A DNA stretch of 64,000 nt, from NCBI GenBank assembly GCA_020055645.1, contig CM034546.1, forward strand, positions 136,483,875 through 136,547,874, written 5' to 3'. The notes below the pieces were generated by a model, which did not search any database, was not told the origin of the DNA, and was given only the letters and a program-made list of their open reading frames with translations. This document shows positions 44,322-56,977 of the stretch, piece by piece. This DNA comes from Tomocerus qinae. Its lineage: Eukaryota; Arthropoda; Collembola; Entomobryomorpha; Tomoceridae. Positions within the stretch are counted from its first letter, which is position 1. The number at the start of each line of letters is the position of its first letter. Position numbers and translations under genes: made by a program.

Positions 44322-46156
44322 ATGTTGTCGAAAACATTTCTGACGTGTTTTTCGATAGTTGTAAAAAGTTCTGCTGCATTTGGTTTTATGTGGTACACCT
44401 GGGATGACAAAAAAGAAATCGTCGTCAAAACAAAATCAAAGTTGCATCGAATATATTGCTTCATAGTTCTGTTATCTGTAATTGGTAATGGAGTTATGTC
44501 CAGCATCCGAATGTCCCTTTTAATCAACAAAGAGAACTTGTCCGATAACCTAGTAAGTCTTGTGTTGTCCGCCTCCTTCCTCATATGGTCACTTTTCGCT
44601 TTGACTAGCATGTTTCGTTCCCAGCAGATTGCCCAATTTGCAAACTCAACAATATACTACCTAAAAGACTTCAGAGGTAAGTTGAAAATACTTTAAGCCT
44701 TAAAAAGCACCCCTGGTCAAAAAGATTAAAGATTAAAATTTATAACATTTGTTTAAATAACGTATGAAATCAGTTAAAAGGTTTGGTCTATATTCAAAAA
44801 TCGGTTGAAGTAAGACAGTAGTTGCACGTATTCAAAATCGAGCCATTAAATACACAGGACATACTAGAACCCGTTTTCGGGTGATCTAATCTAATAAAAT
44901 TGATAAGTATGTGCAACCTCTCCCTTAATGTAGCCCAAAAATGAAAAGATTAAGTCGCAGCAGATTTTCCTGATAAATTGTTATCGATCAAACAAGAATT
45001 TGTTCACAATTTACGGTTTTTACAGAGACACATTACAAGAATAAAGACTATGATGCAACATCATCGGTGGACAATCTGTACAAGCACATAATCCTTTCCA
45101 CATGCTTTGTTCCTGTTGTGGGCCTTTTCTTCTACGTGGAAACATCAGATGCACTGATATATTTACCTTCTCTACTACCCAAGCACAATCGCTATTTTTT
45201 GTTGAAATTAAGCTACCTGGGTCTTTTAGGACCTCACTTTGCAGGACAAGTATCATTTGCATTCTACATGTTTCTCATCGCTGGAATATCTACTAATTGT
45301 CAGACCAAAATCTGCAGGGAAATCAGGTACATTTTTAACTCTGGAAATAAAATTTTCTAATTCACAATTTAATTTAGTCTAACGATGAAAAAGAGTAAAA
45401 ATTCATTTTTAATTTATTAATATTCCTGAACAAAAAACAAGTATTAGTAGGGGCGCGGGGGGGGGGGAGAAATTTTTTTCCAAAAATTGCGAAATTTTTC
45501 TATTTTTTACATTATTTTTGCTTGCCCTCCCCTGGATCAAACTGGATACGTGCCTGTTCCTGAACGACCAACTTTGCCATCTATAAACTATATCCCTATA
45601 ATTACTCCAAATCTAATGTACAATAGGAAAGAAATAATGTCATATTTATTTCGTTAGATGTGGCCGCGCCGGTGAATTCACGAAACCAGATACAAAATCC
45701 CTGGACTCGGTCGTTCAAATTGTCAGAAGTCAGTCAATACTTTTTAGCCGACAGGAAGAAGCATTTCGGAGCTTTTTAGTGCCGCTGAGATCAGTATTTA
45801 CCAGGACTGTCTTGATGTGCAATTTTGTGCTGGTTGGGCCTTACACAGATTCGGCAGGAATGTTATCAAAGATAATGATTTCTTGGATTATCTTCATAGT
45901 CCTAACATCGTGGTTTGGCATAATGATTTCCTGCTCTAGACTGCACAAAAGCTCAAAAGGATGCAGAAAATCTTGGGTATTTTACAAAAATCCTGGAGAA
46001 AAAGAGTTAGAATTGTATATGAAAAAGTTCTGTGCCTCCTGGATACCCATGAAGGTTAAAATAGGGGAAGTTGGGTCAATAAAAATACTTGGCATTTTGA
46101 AGTATATCAACGTGCTGAGTAGGGGCACAATCAAAATGCTTTGTGCTACAGGTTAA
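44322..46156 (+). CDS. Seven-helix chemoreceptor-like protein B (384 aa)
   Basis: Exons: 44322-44676, 45026-45326, 45658-46156 (phase 1 then phase 2; donors GTAAGT and GTACAT; acceptors TTACAG and GTTAG). The start is the first ATG (MLSKTFLTCF), matching the start of protein A (MLTNFAKKAI). About seven hydrophobic helices are visible, with a final helix ending ATG-stop, like the YTG-stop of protein A. Exon 2 is 301 bases, identical in length and phases to exon 2 of protein C. It is probably a membrane chemoreceptor; no ligand can be inferred. Confidence 0.75.
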
Positions 46157-46673
46157 CACTAAAAAACATCTGACATGTAAATCCTATCCCACAACAATGT
46201 AAATAAATTACCAGGAAAGCTAATCACTAACACCAGCAATATTAAATTTCAATTTTATTTCTGGGTTTTTGGCTTTTTCCACTTGTAGGAATTATCTAAA
46301 TATTTTTCTTGATTCTTATTTCTACTTGGAATTACTTCGGAAACTTAAAACAATACAAATAGTACCTTGGTTAGCTTTTGAAAATTTTTATCCAGGATCA
46401 ACTTTCAAATAATTATTTCTAAGAATTGATAGCACCGTTACAAATACAGAACAATGTCAAATTAAGGGTATTTTATACAGGACGTAACCTATTTTCACTA
46501 TCAAGATTATTTATTTCCCTGTAATTTAGTAAACACTATTTTTGTAGTTAAATGTTAAACGACTATAATTAGGGATCTGAAACACTTTTCTTGCAAAGAA
46601 AATATTGGAAATTTTAGTTTACAACTAAAAGGTTTCAACGCGTTAATAATAGTACAAAGTTCTCATTGGAGAA

Positions 46674-46833
46674 ATGGAATTTTGCCACTTTATGTTGTTT
46701 ATAATTTACCTAAAGGAATTGAAGTTGAATACAGAACGTAGGAAGATAATTATGCTGGTGGGTTGGATAATAACCGCTTCTCACCTAGACGGAACAAGGA
46801 AATACGCCCCAATATTGTTTGTTATTATTGGAA
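46674..46833 (+). CDS. Possible orphan first exon, 53 codons
   Basis: An ATG-led frame with two hydrophobic stretches (MEFCHFMLFIIYLKEL and YAPILFVIIG) ends at a good donor (GTAAGC, phase 1). No matching downstream exon was found before the next genes, so it may be a remnant or the start of an unrecognised gene. The interval 46834-47740 holds nothing else that I can support. Confidence 0.3.
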
Positions 46834-48520
46834 GTAAGCTTACCTAATTAGATATATAACACAAAATTGTTTGTGAATGAACAATAAATATAGTGCATCA
46901 ATTCTGCATTCAACTTAAACCATTATAATACACATATTGTAAAAGTAAAGCTAGTATGTTATTACTATTTACAATTTCTACTGAACAAATTTTCTATAGC
47001 TAATAAATTCCCTCTTGTTTATTTAAAATATAAATCGTTTTCATTAAAACTATTTTAATCAGTAAAAAAAGTAAACTTACAAAAAATATGCATACAAATA
47101 AATACAAACTAAATACAAAGGCATTTGTTAATCACACTAATACCAACTTTCTGTATGCAGTTTTAAGCAACCTTTCGGTCACAAAACAAGTGTTACTAAT
47201 GAAAAGCAAACTATAGTGAACATTTATTAATTCTCATAATCTCATAACCTGACATAATAATCATAAAATCACAAGAGCAGGGCTGCATATTCATACGAGT
47301 CCACACATATCGACAATTGTGGATATCAAAGTCGTCTTAGGGATACGTAGTTAAGGCTTAACAGTTAACACCCCTCGGTGGAGGTATCTAGTGTAGTTTG
47401 GTATGACATCGTTATATCGAGTTAAATCCAATAACATTGTCAAGAATTTTTTACTAACTGTGTCCAGATTGAATGAAAATTACGTGAGTTATGCTTGATT
47501 TCCTGGAGTAGGGCAAACTTGCAAGTAGTGCACCTCTACCTTTAGACCTTAAAATCTTTTCGTTTTGTATATTATTATAACATTTTACAGTGAGTCGGAT
47601 TTTTGTTTCAAATAATTCGCATTTGATCTCGTTGCAACTTGCTTCAAGACTACCGATCTATTTACATCATTTATATATGCAACAAAATATTGATAACCGA
47701 GGTAACTTTAATGATTCATATTATATAAAAGATCACTGTTTAGATGGGGATTTATTGATGTGTTAACAAAGGAATGGTATGTGATTTATTAGTATAATTA
47801 AATACTAAACTACAACTTTAACAATGTTAATGGTATAAATAGATAGGCAACAAGTTTAATTATAAATGCACTTACACAATACAATAAATTCTACTAATAG
47901 TGTGCAGAGACTGGAGTATAATAAATAAATGTTTTAAGTAATAGCTTTACAGAAGCAAAACAAACAATGTTAAAATACAATAACTGTCATTGTGGAAATA
48001 TTTCACTCATTGAGGCTATATGTATTAGACTCCAATTTTCTCAACAAAATGCTAACTAAAAATTTGAAGTCGTTGAAAGCTATTTTTAATTAGAGGAATT
48101 TATTTTTCTGTCCAAAAAGGTTTCGTGGCCTGAATGATCTGGTACCTAAATAAATAATTTTATCTGAATTAGACAGTGCCACATAAACGCTTTTCAAATA
48201 CAATAAAATTTCATATGCTAAAATAATATTGTAAGATTTCGAATTTTAAATTCCATCTGAAACAGTCACATTCATTTATTGGATAGGTATCAAAAGTGAA
48301 GTCTAAATATGTACTATTGACTATAGTGTTATATTACTATTCCAAACCGGCATTCAAACAAAATGAATATAAATGGCATAAAAACAATCTGGAATTAGAA
48401 TTTAAGTTAGAAATTGTCTTGTAGAAAAATTACAATGGTAGGATTGACGATTTTGAAACAGACATGTAGCTTATTACATTAATTATCCATTTCTAGTATA
48501 AAATGTGTATTATACTTACC

Positions 48521-49395
48521 CTAACCATGCAAATGCTGATTGATATTACTCGAAGCTTGTTGGTGGGCTGTAATGATAATAAGTTTTTTTAGAATTAATT
48601 TCAACCCTACACTCATTTAGCACTACATTATACTATAATTTGTATTAAATTAAAACAGTTTGCTTTTACCAGAATTATTGTTTCCTGTATTGATGAGGGA
48701 AGGAGCGCTTTGGGCGACTGTGATAGTGGAATATAATGTATTAATTAATTTAAAGTGCCTTATAGTAATTTTATAAAGCGATAGGCAACTGTTTACATGT
48801 ATTCTGAGTATGACCGAATATTTAGTTTAGGTACTTACCAGTGTTATTGTGTCCTCCTTGGACTATAAGAACTGGATTGTTTTGAACAACTGTGATATAG
48901 AAGATTAATATTAATCACCCATTTAAAGTTTTCTATACTGATTTTAATTAAATCTTTATTATAAAAACGAATATGGTTTACTTACTGCATTTCCCTCCTT
49001 GGACTATTGTAGTTGGTTTGTTCTGTACAACTGTGATATACAATATTTTTGTCAATTAATTTTAACTGTCTACATTTCTTTACATATTCATATCCCCTTG
49101 AAATTGCATAATTTACTTACGACAATCACGTCCATCTTCACGGATGCCAGCATCGTCTTGATCCACTTTAATAGAAATAGACAACGTAATGAAAGCAATA
49201 AATATAAGATAAAAAATAGTATATGGATTAAAAGTTAACGTATTTTGTACCAGTTTTAGTAATATTAACATACGTTTTCATATTTTATTTACCATTAGCT
49301 TTTTCTCCCTCGCTGGGGTCGGCTGGAGCGCTGTGGACCAGAATTGTATCTGTAAAGACGTAAATCCCGATAATAAGACACAGCAACTTGAACAT
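48521..49395 (-). CDS. Secreted repeat peptide 1, six micro-exons (112 aa)
   Basis: Exons: 49395-49293, 49165-49121, 49030-48986, 48889-48839, 48717-48670, 48567-48521. Every intron is phase 1, so exons 2-5 (45, 45, 51, 48 bases) are symmetric cassettes. Exon 1 gives a signal peptide (MFKLLCLIIGIYVF) and a short acidic pro-part. Exons 3 and 4 encode sister repeats (VQNKPTTIVQGG, VQNNPVLIVQGG), exon 5 VAQSAPSLINTG, and exon 6 ends NINQHLHG-stop. Acceptors share ATATCACAG or CTATCACAG. A further acceptor near 48157 suggests a 3' UTR exon. I do not recognise the family. A secreted peptide or multi-peptide precursor is plausible, but no dibasic cleavage sites separate the repeats. Confidence 0.75.
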
Positions 49396-49474
49396 TGTGA
49401 AACTTTAAGTTTTATATTCTGAAAACAGAAAAGTGTGGTCAACGTTTGGTTTGGTATTGAAGAGATTTTGACCT

Positions 49475-49483
49475 GCTTTTATA
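49475..49483 (-). promoter_or_regulatory. TATA box of repeat peptide gene 1
   Basis: The minus strand reads TATAAAAGC, 80 bases before the ATG. It is conserved at 51566-51574 before gene 2. Confidence 0.65.
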
Positions 49484-50750
49484 CTTTTGTTGCTCTTCAT
49501 ACCTATACAAACCGAAGTCATTAGCTTTTCTGTTTATGGGAGATTTTTCTTAGATTTGGTCAATTAATGATAATTATAAATATTGATTATTTGTACCTTG
49601 CATACAGCTATATATATTGGTATAATATTAGCCATAACCCTCAGTGATAACGGAAAAAATATTTATCCTTTCATTTGCTGTCTTCCCATTTACGGTTTCC
49701 TATTCCTAATATTTGTCATTAGTAGTGAACTGCTTTTAAGGGACAATGATTAATAGGATAGCCTGAATAGGTTTTCCGGGAATCCCACGGGTGTTTAAGT
49801 GACAACAATAGGCTATGTATGTAAATATGTCAACTAATTACTAGTCTGGCTAACTAAACGGAGCAATTTTCTCTTTTCTAGACTCTGCATGTATCATTGC
49901 CAAGTAACGTTTTACTTTCAGCTCCGTACATTACATATAAAAAAATATTACATGGATATTACATGGTACCTATAATAATCGTTGTAGTATAATAAGATGC
50001 TTTGGGAATACAAACCACTGAGTGTCTACGTTGCATAATCCATTTGCATGCTTTTAACTGACTAAATCCTCATGTTTAATTTCATGTAACACTCAGCATT
50101 GTATTTGTAACTGTAATATTGCCATTATCTAAACAGTTAGGTATCCCTTAACCCAATGCTTTAGTTGGAAGACAATAGCTTTCAATTATTATCACCTTTA
50201 ATTACTAAACGACAACTGTAACAATGTTAATGGTATAAATAGTTAGACAACACGTTTAGTTGTAAATGCATTGACACAATGCAATAATTTTTATTGTTAA
50301 CAGAGATGGAGAATATAAATATAATAATTTAACAGAAACAAAACAAACAATGTTATAATATAATAAATGTCATTGTGGAAATAGTTCACTCATTAGGGCT
50401 ATCTATAGTATGTATTGGACTCCAATTTTCAAAACGAAATTGCTAACTAATAATTTGTTAAGCTCTTTTTTAATTAGACAAATTTCTTGTTTTGTCCAAA
50501 ACGGGTAGCTCTGGTTGTGATTTCCAATTGTTAGCCTGAGTGTCCAGGTACCTAAATAAATAATTTTACCTGAATTAGCCTTGTACAGAAATAATTCGTA
50601 ATTATTAGTAATTAATTAGTAATTCGGAATAAGAATTTAAATTACAATTTTTTCAAAAAAGTAGTGTCAACTATTTCGAAGGGAAAAAGTACTTTTATGG
50701 GGTTTATATTAATTATTAATTTAGAGTGTAAAATGTGTATTATACTTACC

Positions 50751-51481
50751 TTAACCATGTGATAGATGCTGATGGATATTGCTTGGAGCAATCTGGGTGT
50801 CTGTTATGATAATAATTTTTCAGAATTAATTTAAACTTGTTATAATAATATCCACTACATTATACCATAATTTGTATCAAATGAATAAAGTGTATTTTTC
50901 AGAATTAATTTAAACTTGTTATAATAATATCCACTACATTATACCATAATTTGTATCAAATGAATAAAGTGTATTTACCAGAATTATTGTATCCTGTATC
51001 GATGAGAGCAGGAGCACTTTGGGCGACTGTGATAGTGGAAAATAATATATTGATTAATTTAAAGTGCCTTATCGTAATTTTATAATTGATAGATAATGTA
51101 TGTATAACTGTTTACAATGTAAACTTTACATGTAGTCTGCATGAGGATGTATGAATATAATAAGGTTAAGGTGCTTACCATTGTTATGGTGTCCTCCTTG
51201 GACTGTAGTAGTTGGATTGTTTTGGACAATTGTCTTTCCGTCTACTGTGATATAAATAGACAAGAATGATAGCAATAAGTATAAGATAAGAAAATAGTAT
51301 GGTTAAATAATTTAACATGTTTTGTACCAGTTTTAGTAATATCAACATAAATGTTTAGTGAATGAACAATTTATTTACCATTAACGTGTTCTCCCTCGCT
51401 GAGGTCCGCTGGAGCGCTGTGGACCAGAATTGTATCTGCAAAGACATAAATCCCAATGATAAGACACAGTAACTTGAACAT
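50751..51481 (-). CDS. Secreted repeat peptide 2, four exons (88 aa)
   Basis: Exons: 51481-51379, 51244-51179, 51026-50979, 50800-50751, all introns phase 1. It is a tandem paralogue of the gene at 48521-49395. The signal exon is nearly identical (MFKLLCLIIGIYVFADT), there is one IVQNNPTTTVQGG cassette instead of two, then VAQSAPALIDTG and the end NIHQHLSHG-stop. It lacks the two Cys-containing cassettes of gene 1. Intron 3 contains an exact-looking 79-bp tandem duplication. A TATA box (TATAAAAGC) is at 51566-51574. Confidence 0.75.
50816..50973. repeat. 79-bp tandem duplication in an intron of peptide gene 2
   Basis: Two copies (50816-50894 and 50895-50973) look identical. The matching intron of gene 1 has a single diverged copy, so the duplication is recent. 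Confidence 0.93.
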
Positions 51482-51565
51482 TGTCAAAATTTTAAGTCCG
51501 CTCTATTTTCTGTAGATAGAAAAGTGTGGTCAACGTTTGGATTGATATTGAAGAGATTTTGATCC

Positions 51566-51574
51566 GCTTTTATA
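51566..51574 (-). promoter_or_regulatory. TATA box of repeat peptide gene 2
   Basis: TATAAAAGC on the minus strand, 85 bases before the ATG and in the same context as in gene 1. Confidence 0.65.
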
Positions 51575-52599
51575 CTTTTGTTGCTGTTCATATCCACAAA
51601 CCAAAGTCATTTCCTTTTCTGTTTATGGAACACTTTTCTTAAATTTGGGTGATTAAAGATAACTATACATTATTTTTAGACCCTGCATACAGCTATTTGT
51701 ATTTGTATAATATTAGTCATAACCCTTAGTAGTAATAACGGGAGAAATATTGATTCTTTCAATTTGTTGTCTTTCCATTTACAGTTTCCTATTCCCAATA
51801 TTTGTCATTAGTATATTGAACTGCTTTTAAGGGACGGTGATTAATAGAATGGCCTGAATAGGTCGGGAAACCCCACGAAGTGTAAGGGACGGCATTACAC
51901 TATGTATGTAAATATAATATGTCACCTAATCAGCCTGCCTAACCAAACGGAACAATTTTCTCCTTTCCAGACTCTCCACTTGTTAGTTTTACTTTCAGTT
52001 CCGTATATTACATATAAATAACTATATGAATAATGATCATTATAAGCTGCTTGGGAATATAAACCACCGAGTGACTACGTTGTATTGTAGAATCCACTTT
52101 TAGCATGGTTTTAACTGACTAAATCTCCATATTTAGATTCATGTGTATCCCACCAATCATTGTAACTGTAACATTGCCATTATCTAGTAATAAACAGTTA
52201 TGTATCAACTTAACTCAATGCTTAGTTTAGTTAGAAGCTAATCGCTTTGAATATTATCATCATGACTATAGTATAAAAGTAAACTGACGCATGCGCTTTG
52301 AATAATTCCGTATGTTTGTATAAATGTCAGTATATGTTTGTACCCATGAGAAGGTCTTTATATGGCAAAAGAGATTACTAGGCCGCCGTACTGTTATTAA
52401 ATTTCAAATGTGTAAGCAGTAAGCATCACAGTTTGGTTTAATTGCGACAGATGCTAAATGACATAAATACAATGACAAAATTTTCTGAATTTAAATAAAT
52501 ACACTGTTCTGGGACATGGTAGAGGAAACTTGTTCATTCAAGCAGGTATATTATTCAGAGAAGTTTATCTCCCTAACTCCCCCAACGCCCAGGAGGCTG

Positions 52600-52885
52600 T
52601 CCTAGTAGGGTGCATCTCTATCTATATAGATAACAGCCACCCGCACGTCCAAAGCAGTGACCAAGTTGGTCGAACGGTCGGCTCTAGAGGATATTAAATA
52701 GAGATGTGCCCTACCACCGCCCATCCGGGCGCTGAGACTCAGGTTGTCATCTCTATCTAGATATCTCGTAGCGTCGCCCAGGTGGCTCTAGAGTCCTCCA
52801 GACAGAACAGCCCGTCCGGCCAATTTGGTCACTAATTTGGACGCGTGGGCGGCTCTAAGGAAGATGTAGATACAGATGACCCCTA
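52600..52885. mobile_element. GC-richer fold-back sequence
   Basis: Imperfect inverted arms share CGTCCAAA, AGTGACCAA and CGGCTCTA blocks around 52625-52690 and 52790-52880. CATCTCTATCTA recurs at several points. It stands out from the AT-rich surroundings and probably is a decayed inverted-repeat element. Confidence 0.6.
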
Positions 52886-55600
52886 AAACTACCTTTCCTT
52901 GTAGGGCGGATCTCGGGTAGTTGCAGTAGTCAACGGAACTGTGAAAACAGTTGCATAAATCAGTCTGCAGCACTTTGTTATCAATACTATTAAGTCTTGC
53001 ATAGGATTTCAATAACGCATCTGATGTATTCGTGACATTACTGTAAACTCAAATTCATTGCAAACATTCAAACCTTTTTAAGTTTTTGGGTTTTATTTAG
53101 TTAAAGGAAGTTATCCAAATGTCGTTACATTTATAATGATTCAATCTCTATATTATAATCACCGTTTTAGATAGAGCAATATATTTACCTGCCTATAAAT
53201 GTACATATGTAACTATGTGTGGTAGGGCGTGCTCAGGCACGTAACCAGGAATTTGGGTAAGGGGGGTCACAACAAATAGTTATGGTAAAATCTAATGGTA
53301 AAAACTGAGCTGTGCAGGGTTGGGGCCGGGGATCCTCTTCTGGGTACGTGCTTGGCCACAATATCCAATACGCATGCTTACGCTGAATGCCTACCTTACG
53401 AAAGTTAGTCACATATGGTTGGGGTTACTAGTAATATTACTAATTTCTTCTTTTTCGTGTTTCGACCGGATGCATATAGATCTGTTACAGGAACATAAAA
53501 CCAAACCCGGCGCTGTATGCTTTAAACTACTACCTATCACATTACTAATCAAAATAAAGAACATAAATGAATGAAAATTAAATGTAATAAATTTATGCAA
53601 ATACATTTTCCTTTAAAATGAAATTTTGTATTTATTACTATAAGGTTTAAATTAATGTGTTACATAATAAATATATGTTGTGCTGAGTCAAACTGTACAT
53701 GAACTTGCAAATTACTTGAGTAAAACGCCTGTAATTTGATCTATTGATTACTTACAGTAGAAATGGATAGGAATTAAAAGCATTTGTTGTAAAACAACGC
53801 ATCTGCAGCTTACCAAAGAGGTAGAAAAAAGGGGTAGGGTTATTTCTGTCTTCCTGTCACGTAGTACTATTTAATAACTTGTACCTTAGTTGTTCTATGG
53901 GTTGACTACATACTAATCTACATAGTATAGCAATACCAAAAACGTGTTTAGGACTACTTTACAGTTCAAGTTCTAATACTCACTATACAAGTTGTAATAC
54001 TTTGAAGCCCAACTGCGTCAAACAGTTTCGTATTAGCAAAATATTCATGACGAAGGTAAATGAAAGGCAATAATGTGAGAGGAAAAGTTGTTTTTGTTCG
54101 TAACTACTGATAAAGACATAATTAAACTGTCTGGAAGCAGTAAATCATTCATATATTATGTAGCTTAACAAACATAAAATCTTAAAATGACCAATCCATT
54201 TTATTCTACGTGATTGATTAGGGGATACTAAAGCACCGCTCATATTATCTAGTCTAGCCCTAAAAAAGGTATGTTCGTCCGGTCCGTGCTTTAATTGCAA
54301 ATAAATTACAATGTTTGCTTCTCAGAGCAATATTTATGTGTATGCAACCTGCAACTCGCTTGACTACGATAACCAACAGGACTTGGTTAGTTTTAGCATT
54401 TTAAGATGGGTATTATTGTGTCCGTTAGGAATTAATGCAACATCTTAGACCGCTTCGGTATTTTAATATTTAGAACCGATACGGATATTGACAGCCCAGT
54501 TTAGCTTCTAATTATAATTCACTACGTTATATTATCCACAAATTGTGGCAGTCCGGACCAGGGCTCCTGCAATTCTGTGTTGACTCTCACTGATATATAT
54601 AATAAAGTGCCTTTCACATATTATTCACATTCCATGTATTTGACTTAGCGCAGCTGGAAGATGCCTTGCACCGGCATAGATTGGACTATTTGGCTTTCAA
54701 TTAATTTATAAATATCAAACGGATCATTGAGTCTTTGGCAATGCAATATGCAAACTTAGCAGTACAGGATTGTAGTAAAAAGTAATAAAGTTAATTCATG
54801 GAAATACTGTATACTAGGTATAATAAAGTTCTGCGACATGAAGCAACTATACATTGCCACAATTAAACACTAAATAAATATCTTTTGTTTTAACGCTGCC
54901 TGCATTTGTTGGTGCTTATAAGTATCGAATGTACCATGTTTGCTACCTACTTAATGTTAAATGCAAAAGGTGTTGCCTCTTGACGATGGGACTAGTTTAC
55001 GTATTAAAAGAACTGTATTCTGTGCGTCAGGCTCTTCCATTTAAAAGTATGCAATATTCCCCTTTGAATCAGCGTTTTAGCAGCATTAAATATTTATGTC
55101 ACAAGGTAAAGATTTCTATTTTCAACGATACATTTATAAATACACGTGATTATGCACATGACTCTCTCAGGTTCAATCTCAGGGACTCTGCCTGTGAATC
55201 TTTTAGTATTTTGAACGTCAGACATTCCATTTACCAACTACTTAGCTAATAATATAATTCTAGTGTTACTAAAATTTTAAACTCGGCGCCCGTGTTTTTG
55301 AGTCGGGTATTAAAAGGTTTATTCTCGCTTCTCTATCTAATGCTTATGTATAATCTAATGTGCCACACCTTGCCTATGTTGCTTTAATGATTGAAGATTT
55401 AATGACAACATATATAACACGCAGAGCGATTATTCTGACTTCTCTATATATAACACAATTATTGTATTTGGAACGTTATGGTCCGCACAAGACATTTAAA
55501 AAGTAACATCCCTGGAGTAATAGATTGAATCAGGCTCTAAATTATATTACATTGAGCAAATAATTTCTCATTTTCTTACCCATTTTTTTATTACTGCGAA
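52886..55600. other. Intergenic, no gene recognised
   Basis: About 2.7 kb without a supportable exon. At 53230-53356, the inverted motif GGTTACGTGCCTG / GGTACGTGCTTGG marks the ends of a small possible element. The 106-codon frame at 54929-55249 lacks any recognisable feature. Confidence 0.45.
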
Positions 55601-56977
55601 ATGGTTTTGAATACAATAAAGCGTATTTTGATAAGAAAAAATATCCTCCCACAAAAACCAAAGCTGCATGTAAACCATTTCCATAGATTTGGATTTTATG
55701 CAAACCTTTCATCGTATTTAGGAGGTATCCCAATCAACTGGGATTATGACACAGCAACATTTAAAGTGTGCAAAAAACATTACGGCTCAAAATTCTTGGC
55801 CATTGCGAATTGGACATTCATTTTTCTTATAGGGCTCCAACTCAAGACGACAACTGAGAATGAAGAACAAAATACAGCAATTGTTCTAATCATAGGGAAT
55901 GCGACTGTTCTAAATATTCACTTCATATACGCGGTAATCATAACAAACGTTTCTTTGAGAGCTGAAGGGTTGACTTGGGTTTTAAACAACTACTTCTCTC
56001 AAGACATCTTCTACATAGAAGGTACATTCCTCACTCTCAGGTGTATATCAATTAGAGCACCAGACATGGCATTTGAAATATGAAATACATTAATGTTATT
56101 TCTGATTAGAACGCATCTAAATTGATTTCTTCTTTGACAGAAGAAACCGTAGATTCAGGTGTGAAGAAGACGAAGCACGTCAAGCTTGAAAGATGGTTTG
56201 TGAAATGGTTCATTCCTCTGCTTCAAGGCCGTGATTCGTTGATGATAATCAGCTCGGTGATCTTCCAAGAAAGAAAGCATTTCTGGCTGGACACTATATT
56301 CCCAGACTCCAAGATGTACCTATTTGGAGTGAGGCTAATTCAGACAATCATGCTCATCAATTCTTTATTCGTCGCCAATTTGTTCTGCGTCTACGTTTTC
56401 ATTTATTTCATCCGAAATTCCTACTGGATGCATTATATAAGGTTGTCAAACTTTTCATTTTAGAATGGAATTTAAAGTAAATAATAATATTCAAAATTTC
56501 TATCATTTCAGGTCTGCAGATGCAGACTTCGATATCAAGATGAAGGTGTACAACAAAATGCGAATTCTGAATGTCACCTTCCAAGATAGCTTTTTGTTAA
56601 TCACTTGGTCAATTATCATGTTCGCCTTATGCATTTGTGTTGTATTTTCCACTGTAGCCTCCATTAGATTTGCTGAAAAACTGGATGCTGAAACCTACTC
56701 GGCATTTCCGATTCTTCTCTTGGCTTCATTAGGCATCATGACTATGTTCTTGCTGGGATTTTCGTCCGTTTGGAAAAGTAGTTCCCAATCTTTACAAATA
56801 ATCTCAGAAACCGCAATGAAGAGCGTAGAAAAGAGGGACGTTCGTAAAAGAACCTTGATGTCTGTCACACCTTTTGGCTATCGTATTGCTCCTTTGAAAT
56901 GTATCAAACACGAAAAATTGTTTGATTTCTACGACAATCTTATTGGATGGATACTCACCGTCCTCTTTAGCTTCTAA
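55601..56977 (+). CDS. Seven-helix chemoreceptor-like protein C (395 aa)
   Basis: Exons: 55601-56021, 56141-56441, 56512-56977 (phase 1 then phase 2, as in protein B; exon 2 is again 301 bases). The acceptors are strong (TTGACAG, TTTCAG); the donors GTACAT and GTTGTC are weaker. About seven hydrophobic segments are visible, including LITWSIIMFALCICVVF, with a last helix ending directly at the stop (WILTVLFSF). The shared intron phases and length place it with proteins A and B, though sequence similarity is low by eye. Confidence 0.75.

Larger units (their letters stand above)
47740..52150. repeat. Tandem segmental duplication, unit about 2.2-2.4 kb
   Basis: The segment around 47756-49960 is repeated at about 50160-52060. 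Each unit carries one micro-exon peptide gene plus its 3' and 5' flanks, including a shared TTACTTTCAG-CTCCGTA stretch upstream. Boundaries are approximate. Confidence 0.8.

Noticed and set aside
54929-55249. 106-codon frame
   Set aside because: No domain, no signal peptide, no splice partner, and low protein-like character in AT-rich DNA.
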